A stretch of DNA of 64,000 bases, taken from positions 26,222,069-26,286,068 of the forward strand of contig NC_133104.1 of the NCBI RefSeq assembly GCF_022965805.1. The letters run 5' to 3'. Below, in pieces: positions 12,529 through 21,359 of the stretch. Numbering within the stretch: position 1 is the stretch's first letter; each line of letters begins with the position of its first letter. The DNA comes from Primulina eburnea. Lineage: Eukaryota > Streptophyta > Magnoliopsida > Lamiales > Gesneriaceae. A program made the position numbers and the translations under genes. The notes beneath the pieces are model-generated. The model saw only the letters and a list, made by a program, of their open reading frames with translations. It was not told the origin of the DNA and searched no databases.

Positions 12529-13000
12529 TGTACCGTACTTTTACTACTTCAAAATTTGCGGAAAAATTAAAAATTTTCTTAAACATAAAATTTCATACGG
12601 TCGTCACTTGTCATTTAACTTAATAATATTAAAATCAACATTCCCAACTAATAGTTGTCATTTCTGCATAGCTTAAAGCCAAAATGTTCCAGAATGGCTG
12701 TCTAAAAGTACATACATATTTCGAGTGTAACGTACCGTACTTTTACTACTTCAAAATTTGCGGAAAAATTAAAAATTTTCTTAAACATAAAATGTCATAC
12801 GGTCGTCACTTATCATTTAACTTAATATTATTAAAATCAACATTCCCAACTAATATTTTCCAACAAAGTACTTATTTCAAATCATCTCTCATCCAACATA
12901 AAAGCATAATATTTTAAAGTTTTCATAAAACATAAACATAGTGGTCCTCGGGTTTAGCCTTCCGCTCAGTCCAAGCTTGCCCCTTGGTCGCCACCTCATG
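12529..13000 (-). repeat. 5' LTR of D', 3' portion, with 202-bp duplication
   Basis: The LTR end next to the primer site is present twice: 12529-12730 and 12731-12855 align with a 202-bp period. Copia A begins at 13001. Confidence 0.75.
12996..13000. other. Target site duplication of A (left)
   Basis: TCATG, matched by 24430-24434 on the other side of A. Confidence 0.9.
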
Positions 13001-14008
13001 TGTTGAGGATCGAACTTGAGTTTAGAGGGGGGGGGGGGTGAATAAACTCTACTCGTTTTTCGTTCTGATGAGGTACTAAAATCCTGTTAAGGATAGTTGT
13101 TGATCTTGTGCGAATACTTTCACCTGATTACAGTAGAACGTGCGGAAACAATCTGATGAAGTAGTTGAAACAACAATAAAGCAGTAGACAGCAGTTGTTT
13201 ATGGAAGTTCGAAGATAAACTCTTCTACGTCTCCCCTTCTTCTGTTTCCAGAAGGTATAACTAAAAGACTTTGGATATTACAGTACAACACTTGTACACA
13301 CCCACTTCAGAAGGACTTACACCTCAGCCTACTGAAACTCTTAGTTTCTCAACTCACAAATATGCGAAACACAAAGTTCTGAAAAGACTCTTTTCAGATT
13401 ACAGACTCTTCTGATAAAATATTAGTGCAGTAAAGATCGTGAAGAGTGTAAGAATTAGTAGCACAAGATGATCTACAAAAGATCAGATATAAGCTATGAA
13501 GCGTGTGCTACTTTTCTTTGTGTTGAACTTTTAAAATGCTCAAGGAAAACTGATATTCGTTTGATAAGAGAGTAGCTTTGTTCCTTGAAAATGATATTAT
13601 GCGAAGTGTCACTTTAACAAGGATTTGATCCAAGTATATATAATCGACTGAGTTCAACGTTCACAATCAGAGAAGTCTTCAGATAATTGATACAATCAGC
13701 TTTATTACCGAAATGGGTTCCTGCAGAAAAGCTATAAAACAATCAGTCTTGTTTTATACTTAATTGGGTAATACGCATTAAATGACTCCGTATAGTATTT
13801 AATGCTACAATTAATACTAGTACTAGGAACTCTTTAACGGTAACAATTAAGATAGCAACGTTAGAAGTCATTCTCTACTGGTTTGTATTGTTATCCTTTT
13901 TCTACTGGTTTAGTTTTACTAGAGCAGCAGCTACTGATAATCTATTCTGTTGTTCTGGTGGTCTACTGGTTTTAGTTATCATCGCCACAATAAAATTCAT
14001 ATCTAACA
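13001..14008 (-). repeat. 3' LTR of A
   Basis: 1008 bp, TGTTGAGG to TCTAACA on the plus strand, nearly identical to 23418-24429. Contains a run of 12 G at 13027-13038. Confidence 0.95.
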
Positions 14009-14020
14009 ATTTCCCCCTTT
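14009..14020 (-). other. Polypurine tract of A
   Basis: Minus-strand AAAGGGGGAAAT adjoining the 3' LTR. Confidence 0.85.
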
Positions 14021-14119
14021 GTGGTGATGCCAAAACCTAAACAGTAGAAAATCGTTAAGTAAAACAGATAATCATTTAATCAAACGGATAATGTTAATAA
14101 CGCATTTAAAGTAAACAAA

Positions 14120-15399
14120 TCAATCGGTTCCAATGTCCCTGTAAAAGATTTCTTCATTTTGAGGTTCTTGATCTCTTCTGTTAGAAGGTTCAGCCTCATC
14201 TTTTGTTTGCCTAACTCCCGCTTGATCTCCTCTATCTTCCCCTTTTTTGGCATCGGCGGCCACTACATGGGTAAAGAGATCATTCAGTCTGCCGGAAATA
14301 TTTTGAATGCCATCGGTTAGCATCTCCAGATACGGGGTCTGAGAAGAGATGCGATTATCTAAGGCAGTGATAGATTGATTTTGAGAGTCAATCTTGGCAT
14401 CCAAAAGTTCCACAGAAGTAGACAGGGATTGAAAGATATCATCATGCTCAGTAATTCGAGTGAGTATATCATTTTGAGCAAGCATGATGGCGTTGTGAGT
14501 TCTTGAGATAGCTGTTCTGAAAACAGAGGCTTCAGCATACATCTTGTCCGAGGTCTCCTTAGTGAGATAGATGTATTTACCCATTCGCTCTCGGAAAGAT
14601 TGAGCACCACTGAATTCCGCAAGGTTTTCACAAGACATGCGTTTTACTAAATCAGAAATGTTGTTGAGGTCGGTTTGTAGACATTGAATCTGATGTTCGA
14701 GGTTGAATGCATCTGATTCCGGGGAAGGGGTTCGTTCAAGAATGTGTTGTTTGATCTCAGAAAGACGAGAAGTTGTCGCATTCAAAACAGGGAGGGAGGC
14801 AGTCAACGCAGTAGAAACATGAGGAGCATCTATTAAAGTAGTAGAAGGAACAGGGTCTGCTCTGCTGTCTGCTGGAAGTGTAGAAACAGTAGGCTCAACA
14901 GCAACCAGAGGAAGAGTAGTATCTTCAGTAGGAATAGCCAAGTCAGAGGCCAAAACTTCTTCCATAGGTACAGTAGCAGCTTGTGCAACTGAAGATGCTT
15001 CAATAGAAGGTGTAGAGGGCTGTTCCAGAAGAACGGTCATTTCTTCTTGATGTGCAGCAGAAAACAACTCTAAGTTCGGCAGTAAAGAAGTAGTATCTGG
15101 TTCTGCTACTTGTTGTCCTGGGGTAGGAGATCCAGAAGCCGGCAATTCTAAAGTGGTAGAGACAGTAGGGACAATTGATTCAATGATTCCTCAACTGAAG
15201 CCAGTTCATGTACAGACAATAGTGATGAGGACTGAATGGGCCTAGTCGGAGATGCAGGAGTACTAAGAGCAGCAGCCTTTGGGGAGGCGGTAGTCCTTTC
15301 CTCAACTGTCTGATTCTGCTGAAAGATCGGTACAAGGCCAACATGATAAGCAGTAGGCTCTCCAAAGCCTTGTTCTTGAGCAAGAAGTTGCTCATTCAT
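14120..15399 (-). pseudogene. ORF3 of A, C-terminal part (frameshifted)
   Basis: This continues ORF3 after the nonsense codon at 15442-15444. It is open in the ORF3 frame from 15399, then a 1-base deletion near 15188 (relative to B) moves the frame to 14120-15145. The first part is Ser/Thr/Pro/Ala-rich. The C-terminal ~200 residues look like a coiled coil: long amphipathic stretches, few prolines, and repeated heptad-like segments such as LDAKIDSQNQSITALDNRI. The last ~50 residues are charged (KKGEDRGD...). No transmembrane segment is visible, so an envelope-like role is not supported. It ends about 100 bp before the polypurine tract. B has the same region at 38628-40041. Confidence 0.7.
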
Positions 15400-15441
15400 C
15401 TGTTTTAATCTGTCAGATAGAATTAAAATAACATTTTGATC

Positions 15442-16917
15442 CTAAACAGCAGTAGGAACGGCAGGATAAAAATTCGATTGAAGAACTTTCAAAACTGATT
15501 CTAATTTCTGACATTTTAGTTGATCAAGGATGAAGTTCCGTCTGCGCAAGGCCTCGATGACATTCTCTGTTTTTGCCAGCTGAAAAGTCTTTCTTTCTGC
15601 ATTCATCAACTTGCTGTAATTCCCTCTTGTTTTGAAGTAGTCAAAAGAGTGGAACAGTCGGACAGTATGCCATTCATCAAAGAATTTTATGTCCTCGTTT
15701 ACAGATGTCTCAATCTCTGCTAGATGAAGGTCAACGCCGGTAATGACAGTGGTCTGGTGACCAAAAGTAGGTGGTTCTTCAATCATTTTCCCTTTCCCTT
15801 TGTCAGTAGATGAAATGGGCGCAATAGGTCGGAAAGCAGAAGACCCGCTTGCCTGTTCCCGAATAACGATTCCAGATGATGGCTTAAAAGCAGTAGCAGA
15901 AGAAGGTGCTGAGATGGACGCAGTAGCGAGTACAGTTGAGGAAACAGTCGATCGAACAGAAGGAACCGCTTCTGGAAATACCTGTCGAATAGGTACTTTC
16001 TCAATCTTAGACAGTGCTGCTGTCTTTTTCATCTTGAGAATGGTGCGCGGTTTCTTCTTGGCTGGGGTCGGTACTGTTGGTCGAACAGCAGCAGCAGATT
16101 CTTCTGATGCTGTTTTATCGGAATCCGTCGAAATAATCAATCGTTTCTTCGAAATTTTCTTCTGAGGTTTAGGAGCCTCAGAAGCAGTTTCCCCAATTTC
16201 CTTTTTCATCGCAATAAACTCCGCGACTGTTGGCTTAGGCCTTAGAGCCAAAACATTGGCTGCATCCATCATGGTAACAGAGGTAGCATCGAGATCACTG
16301 GTAGATGCGAAACCAGCATCCTTGAGCAAAACACTGATCTGAACCGCGAAACCAGAACTCTTCCGAATAACCATATCCTTCATGATTCTGAAAATAAAAT
16401 GACTCCAATCCACCTTAATCCCCTTGGTGATGGCAGTCATGACCTGAACTTTCTCCTTCGTCAATTTATCGAAGGTGCCAGCCTTGATCAAAATAGCTTT
16501 GGCCACAATATCGGCCAGAATCTGATACTCTATTTTGAGCAATTTCTTGTGGCTGGAAGGAGACACTTCTTCTCCAGATGCGGAGAAAGAGCTTAGAGCA
16601 ACAGACATATCTGTCTTGGAAATATCAGAGAGTTTAGAAATACCCGAAAGTGGAAGGAGGAAGGTTGCTCCTAGGTGTGCAGCATCAATGGAAATAGAAG
16701 CATCTCCTTGGGTATGAACAATTCTTCCTTCATACACTGTTGCTTTGGCGTAAAATTCCAGGAGAGCATTTTTGTAGATAATTGCTGGTGCTTCCAGGAA
16801 TTTCCGGAGTCCTGATTTCTCAATATCCTGAAATATTTTCAAGAGATTCTCATCCTTGATGGTGAGAACGGAAGCAAAGTTAACCTGATAAGCGTTGAGA
16901 GTATATGCGCCAGCCAT
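15442..16917 (-). CDS. ORF3 of A, N-terminal part (491 aa), unknown function
   Basis: ORF3 starts at ATG 16917 and stops at TAG 15442-15444, where B reads a Gln codon; the original frame continued into 15148-15399. Residues 1-240 form a compact, non-repetitive domain (MAGAYTLNAY start, WSHFIFRIMKDMV near 171-183) of the kind I loosely associate with putative plant transposon proteins; this is memory only. Residues 245-400 are low-complexity with basic clusters at about 253-259 and 287-298 that could be nuclear localisation signals. The N-terminal domain is highly similar in B, so it was constrained. It sits where envelope-like ORFs lie, between pol and the 3' LTR, but shows no signal peptide or membrane segment. 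It probably has its own promoter (17035-17070). Confidence 0.7.
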   Translation of the reverse strand: MAGAYTLNAYQVNFASVLTIKDENLLKIFQDIEKSGLRKFLEAPAIIYKNALLEFYAKATVYEGRIVHTQGDASISIDAAHLGATFLLPLSGISKLSDISKTDMSVALSSFSASGEEVSPSSHKKLLKIEYQILADIVAKAILIKAGTFDKLTKEKVQVMTAITKGIKVDWSHFIFRIMKDMVIRKSSGFAVQISVLLKDAGFASTSDLDATSVTMMDAANVLALRPKPTVAEFIAMKKEIGETASEAPKPQKKISKKRLIISTDSDKTASEESAAAVRPTVPTPAKKKPRTILKMKKTAALSKIEKVPIRQVFPEAVPSVRSTVSSTVLATASISAPSSATAFKPSSGIVIREQASGSSAFRPIAPISSTDKGKGKMIEEPPTFGHQTTVITGVDLHLAEIETSVNEDIKFFDEWHTVRLFHSFDYFKTRGNYSKLMNAERKTFQLAKTENVIEALRRRNFILDQLKCQKLESVLKVLQSNFYPAVPTAV

Positions 16918-17034
16918 TTCTGTATGCAGATGAGATCAGAGAAATTTGCAGTAGTTAGTTATGATATAGAGAAAGCAGTAGCTGAATAATGATAGTTATG
17001 AAACAGTGAAGGTGAAAATGTGAAATATGAAATA

Positions 17035-17070
17035 GATATACAGCCGCAAATAAACATAAAGACACGTGTC
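17035..17070 (-). promoter_or_regulatory. Putative ORF3 promoter: G-box plus TATA-like motif
   Basis: GACACGTGTC (17061-17070) is a perfect G-box/ABRE-type palindrome. Minus-strand TGTATATC (about 17035-17041) follows 20 bp further on, about 118 bp before the ORF3 ATG. B keeps both motifs at the same distances (41589-41598 and 41563-41569; ATG 41444). Confidence 0.5.
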
Positions 17071-17474
17071 AGTATGTTCTTGGTTGAGTGTTTGAAAAGC
17101 TTTGCAGAAACTGTCAAAAAGACGAATGATTTTGAAAATTTTGAAAAAGCGCGGGCTGTCCAGACGGTTACTAAAAGAAATCAGAAAAGGATTTGTCATT
17201 TTATGATAACGTCTGCTGGAAGTTTCAGAGTGCTGAAATATGCTAGCACTTTGTCAAAACCAGCAGACTTGTAGATTTATCGAAAAGACAAATATCCTAT
17301 CTGTTTTCTGAAAATGTGTCAAATTCTTAGTCTGACTAAGATACTGTTCCCCCTCGGTTAATGCAATTAATAAGTAGTCATAATTGCGACAAGTGACTCT
17401 TGGCTATCTCTCAATCTGAGTCGTTGAAAATGAACAGTCGCAATCGTGTGATTCACAAGAGTCTTTGTTCCCTC

Positions 17475-17482
17475 TATAAATA
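17475..17482 (+). promoter_or_regulatory. TATA box of the antisense small ORF
   Basis: TATAAATA 41 bp before the ATG at 17516. Copy B has TATAAATA at 41988-41995 in the matching place. Confidence 0.55.
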
Positions 17483-17515
17483 CATGCAAAGCTTGAACGA
17501 AGGTAAGCAAGAACA

Positions 17516-17773
17516 ATGACAACTCAAGTAAAAGGAGAGTTAGAGTTAGATTCAGGAGATGAAGCAAAATTGTTCAGAGAGAAGTTTGAGAGTATCAAAA
17601 ATGCCGTAATGATCCTTGAAATACACTCCTTGAGTTGTAGTTTCCACAGTTATGCAGATCTTTTGCTTCGATTGAGTTTAAAATATAGCATAGATTTCTT
17701 CCAGAAGCATGCTAATGCAATAAGAGAGTGCTGGTGGATTGATGATGCTGAAATCCTCTCTGATGCCCTGTAA
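17516..17773 (+). CDS. Antisense small ORF of A (85 aa), unknown
   Basis: This lies on the strand opposite to gag, pol and ORF3, head-to-head with ORF3 (598 bp between starts) and convergent with pol. It is preceded by a TATA box and followed by AATAAA at 18002. B has an ORF of the same 85 codons at 42036-42293 with aligned start and stop and no indels. By my count 22 of 85 residues differ, far more than in pol. The conserved C-terminal half includes FQKHANAIRECWWIDDAE. The centre is leucine-rich (LLLRLSLK). It has no signal peptide and no family I recognise. It may be a captured host gene or an element-encoded regulator. Confidence 0.5.
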   Translation: MTTQVKGELELDSGDEAKLFREKFESIKNAVMILEIHSLSCSFHSYADLLLRLSLKYSIDFFQKHANAIRECWWIDDAEILSDAL

Positions 17774-18001
17774 GGCATCTAAAAATTACATTAGTGCTGG
17801 CAAGACCTAAGCTTGCTAGATTCTTTCTAGGCCTTTCTCTTTCGAAGAAGACCATCTTTTTCCTGTTGAAGTACTTTGCAAGCAAATGTCAGAAAGCTCC
17901 TATTTCAGAAGACAAGCACTACATGTAACGCTACTGGTTAAATAGCAAAGAAGATCTACTGTTTTTCATTATGCATTGTGTAAAGTACTGAAATGGTTTC
18001 T

Positions 18002-18007
18002 AATAAA
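18002..18007 (+). terminator. Possible polyadenylation signal of the small ORF
   Basis: AATAAA about 230 bp after the stop, in a stretch (AAATGGTTTCTAATAAA) conserved in B at 42511-42516. Confidence 0.4.
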
Positions 18008-18124
18008 ATTCCAGTTTTGCTTATCTGACTTTTCTCTTCTGCTTTTCTGCAAAAAGCTTACTGTTAGTGCAATGCGATCACAAACACGTAATAATAGAAA
18101 TTTAACTAAGATATCAGAAAACAG

Positions 18125-18535
18125 TTAAGTTAAATCTATTAAACCAAGAGAATTACGAAAGTAAGAAAACTTATTTTCTGGTAAGGGTTTCGTGAAGATA
18201 TCTGCTGTTTGTTGATCAGTAGAAACATATTCCAGACGAATGTTCTTCTTCTGCACATGATCTCTAATAAAGTGATGTCTGATGTCTATGTGCTTCGTTC
18301 TGGAATGGAGTACTGGATTTTGTGTGATTGCAATTGCACTGGTATTGTCACAGAATATAGGTGATTCGGAGGCTTGAATCCCATAGTCTCTTAACTGTTG
18401 TTGAATCCACAGTATTTGAGAGCAGCAGCTTCCAGCAGCCAGATATTCTGCTTCTGCGGTAGATGTGGCTATGGAAGTCTGTTTCTTGCTAAACCAGGAT
18501 AACAGCCTATCACCAAGAAATTGACAAAAAACCAC
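18125..18535 (-). pseudogene. RNase H C-terminal part of A pol (frameshifted)
   Basis: Continuation of pol in a shifted frame. It carries the copia RNase H end: [18 protein letters not shown], then [11 protein letters not shown], the RTKHIDIRHHFIRD motif and [10 protein letters not shown] reads through the same place in one frame. A has one extra A in the plus-strand run at about 18527-18532, which separates this piece from the body of pol. Confidence 0.85.
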
Positions 18536-21314
18536 TTGTGCTTTTTCGGTCTAGTTTGCAACCTGCATAATCAGCATCTGAATATCCAATAAGATTTAAC
18601 GATGAATCATTGGGATACCATAATCCGACGTTTTGAGTTCCTTTCAAGTACTTCAAAATACGCTTAGCAGCAATATAATGAGATTGTTTAGGGTTAGATT
18701 GAAATCGAGCACAAATGCAAACAACAAACATGATATCTGGTCTACTGGCAGCTAAATATAATAAAGAACCAATAAGACCTCGATACTGAGTTACCTCTAC
18801 TGAAATACCACTTTCATCTTTATCAAGCTTAATAGATGAGCTCATTGGAGTAGAAGCAGCAGAGCATGCTTCCATTCCAAACTTTTTCAGAAGCTCCTTG
18901 GTGTACTTGGCTTGATTTATAAAGATTCCAGTCTCTGATTGCTTAATCTGTAATCCTAGGAAGAATGTTAATTCACCCATCATACTCATTTCAAATTTAT
19001 CCTGCATCAATTTTCCAAACTTTGCACATAATTTGGGGTTAGTTGACCCAAAAATAATATCATCAACATAGATATGTACTAAAAGAATGTGCTTATTCTT
19101 GACTAAAGTAAATAAAGTTTTATCTACTGCTCCGATGGTGAAATCATGATCAATAAGAAATTGTGATAAAGTGTCATACCAAGCTCTAGGTGCCTGTTTT
19201 AGACCATATAATGCTTTGTGTAATTTAAATACATGATGCGGAGAGAAATGATTGATAAAACCTGGAGGTTGTTCGACGTAGACTTCTTCTTGTAAAAGAC
19301 CATTTAGAAAAGCACTTTTCACATCCATTTGATATACTTTGAAATTCTTGAAAGCAGCAAAGGCTAAGAATATTCTGATTGCTTCGAGCCTTGCTACTGG
19401 TGCATAAGTCTCATCAAAGTCTATGCCTTCTTCTTGTCTGAAGCCTTGAGCTACCAATCTAGCTTTATTTCTCACCACTGTGCCTTCTTCATTGAGTTTG
19501 TTTATGAATACCCACCGAGTTCCAATGACAGCTTGATGAGATGGTCTAGGTACTAGAAACCACACTTCATTACGTTTGAATTGATTCAGCTCCTCTTGCA
19601 TGGCTTCAATCCAACTAGGATCCAGAAGAGCTTCTTCAATCTTCTTTGGTTCATCCTGAGATATAAAAGCAGCATGCATGTATTCATTAAGCATTTGCCT
19701 TCTGGTTCTCAACGGCGCTGCTGGATTACCAATAACCAATGATGGAGGATGAGATTTTCTCCAGATAAACGGATTTGAGTGGACATCTTCCTGATTTGAT
19801 ATGTTAAGATTGTCTTCTACAGAACCAGTAGTAGGTTCTTGAGCATCTTCTGCTGGTATTGGTAGATCCAGAGTCTGTGCTTTTGGTTCCACTATAGGAA
19901 TGTCTGGTTCTGGATTTTGAAGATCCTTGGTATTTGCTTCTACATCATCTTCACTGTCGATTTCCAAGTGAATCATGTCTAACCTGTTACTTAAATCAGA
20001 TATGTTAGAAATTTCAGCACTGCTGTGTTCATCGAAGACAACATGAATTGATTCTTCAACATTAAGAGTTCTATTGTTGAAGATTCTAAACGCTCTGCTT
20101 ACAGCAGAGTAACCAAGAAATATTCCAGCATCTGATTTTGAGTCAAATGCCGTCAAATGATTTTTGCCATTATTTAGTACAAAACATTTGCAACCAAACA
20201 CATGAAAATAAGATACATTGGGCTTCTTCCCTTTCCATATTTCATACGGAGTCTGGTTGTGTCTTTTGTTGACCATAGATCTGTTTTGCGTGTAACAAGC
20301 AGTATTGATAGCTTCAGCCCAGAAGCGCTGAGAAATGTATGCATCTGCTAGCATTGTTCTAGCTGCTTCTTTTAGAGTTCTATTTCTTCTCTCAGCCACT
20401 CCGTTTTGTTGAGGAGTTCTGGCAGCTGAATATTCATGATGAATTCCCTGCTTATTCAAATATAACTCAAGATACTTGTTAGTGAATTCAGTACCCCGAT
20501 CACTTCTGATTTTAATGATGGTAGAAGATTTTTCATTTTGAATCCTTTTCAGAAGCTTGATCAAGAGACTACTGGTTTGATCTTTTCCTGTGAGAAAGAT
20601 TACCCACGTGAATCTAGAAAAATCATCAATAACAACAAGAGTATATTTCATTCCCCCTAAGCTCATGATGGAGATTGGACCAAATAGATCCATATGCAGT
20701 AGTTCCAGACATCTTGAAGTTGATTTGCTATCTTTGGTCTTGAAGCTGGATCTTATCTGTTTCCCAAGCTGACAAGCAGAACAAACGTGATTTTTAACGA
20801 AATTAATGTCAGGTAATCCATCGACTATATTCTGCTTCTTGAAATAATTGATTGACTTGAAATTCAGATGATTCAGTTTCTTGTGCCATAGCCAATGTTT
20901 ATTGCTAAGAGAAGCAACTAAGCATGTAGGAGTATAAACATGATTTGAGTTCCAAGAGACTCTGTAAGTATTGCCTTCTCTTTTTCCTGTTAACACAGTA
21001 GTTCCAGCAGAATCTCTAACTATACATGAATGCTTTTGAAAAGCCACAGAATACCCATTATCACATAGTTGGCTAATGCTGATAAGATTGTAACAAATAT
21101 TGTCAACTAATAACACATCACTAATAGTTATATTACCATGGATAATCTTACCCTTACCCATGGTTTTACCTTTTGAGTTGTCTCCAAAAGTTATCTTTGG
21201 TCCAGTACAGCTCACTATCTCGGAAAGTAGGTTTCTTTGTCCAGTCATGTGTCTGGAACAACCACTGTCCAGATACCATGTAGAGTTACTGATTTCTGCT
21301 TCCTTCTGCTGTTC
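18510..21314 (-). CDS. pol: Copia pol of A: protease, integrase, RT, RNase H (nearly intact)
   Basis: Open from after a TAG at 21315-21317 to 18510. Residues are numbered from the Met at 21248. The protease motif DSGCSRH lies just before it (D at about 21269). Integrase zinc finger: H122, H127, C156, C159. Integrase catalytic triad: D187, D250, E286 (35 residues between the last two). A variable linker spans about 405-500. Reverse transcriptase spans about 545-800, with catalytic D642 (QMDVKSAF) and YVDD at 727-730. RNase H begins at about 885 (GYSDADYAG) and is then lost to the frameshift near 18530. The order PR-IN-RT-RH is diagnostic of Ty1/copia. All IN and RT catalytic residues are present. 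Confidence 0.9.
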   Translation of the reverse strand, partial: EQQKEAEISNSTWYLDSGCSRHMTGQRNLLSEIVSCTGPKITFGDNSKGKTMGKGKIIHGNITISDVLLVDNICYNLISISQLCDNGYSVAFQKHSCIVRDSAGTTVLTGKREGNTYRVSWNSNHVYTPTCLVASLSNKHWLWHKKLNHLNFKSINYFKKQNIVDGLPDINFVKNHVCSACQLGKQIRSSFKTKDSKSTSRCLELLHMDLFGPISIMSLGGMKYTLVVIDDFSRFTWVIFLTGKDQTSSLLIKLLKRIQNEKSSTIIKIRSDRGTEFTNKYLELYLNKQGIHHEYSAARTPQQNGVAERRNRTLKEAARTMLADAYISQRFWAEAINTACYTQNRSMVNKRHNQTPYEIWKGKKPNVSYFHVFGCKCFVLNNGKNHLTAFDSKSDAGIFLGYSAVSRAFRIFNNRTLNVEESIHVVFDEHSSAEISNISDLSNRLDMIHLEIDSEDDVEANTKDLQNPEPDIPIVEPKAQTLDLPIPAEDAQEPTTGSVEDNLNISNQEDVHSNPFIWRKSHPPSLVIGNPAAPLRTRRQMLNEYMHAAFISQDEPKKIEEALLDPSWIEAMQEELNQFKRNEVWFLVPRPSHQAVIGTRWVFINKLNEEGTVVRNKARLVAQGFRQEEGIDFDETYAPVARLEAIRIFLAFAAFKNFKVYQMDVKSAFLNGLLQEEVYVEQPPGFINHFSPHHVFKLHKALYGLKQAPRAWYDTLSQFLIDHDFTIGAVDKTLFTLVKNKHILLVHIYVDDIIFGSTNPKLCAKFGKLMQDKFEMSMMGELTFFLGLQIKQSETGIFINQAKYTKELLKKFGMEACSAASTPMSSSIKLDKDESGISVEVTQYRGLIGSLLYLAASRPDIMFVVCICARFQSNPKQSHYIAAKRILKYLKGTQNVGLWYPNDSSLNLIGYSDADYAGCKLDRKSTSGFLSISW

Positions 21315-21341
21315 CTACAAACACAAATTTTAGTAACTGGT

Positions 21342-21359
21342 ACCCAAATCTATTTGGGT
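21342..21359 (-). other. TAG stop at the centre of a palindrome at the gag-pol junction
   Basis: ACCCAAAT-AG-ATTTGGGT on the minus strand; the in-frame gag stop TAG (21350-21352) is its centre. The identical palindrome with the same stop lies in B at 45851-45868. It could be a recoding structure or an old fixed stop. Confidence 0.6.

Noticed and set aside
15442..16917. Retroviral-type envelope protein
   Set aside because: No signal peptide, no transmembrane segment and no cysteine-rich ectodomain; only the position between pol and the 3' LTR resembles env.
17020..17274. Additional plus-strand ORF between ORF3 and the small ORF in A
   Set aside because: The frame is not kept in B and it overlaps the putative promoter region; probably chance.
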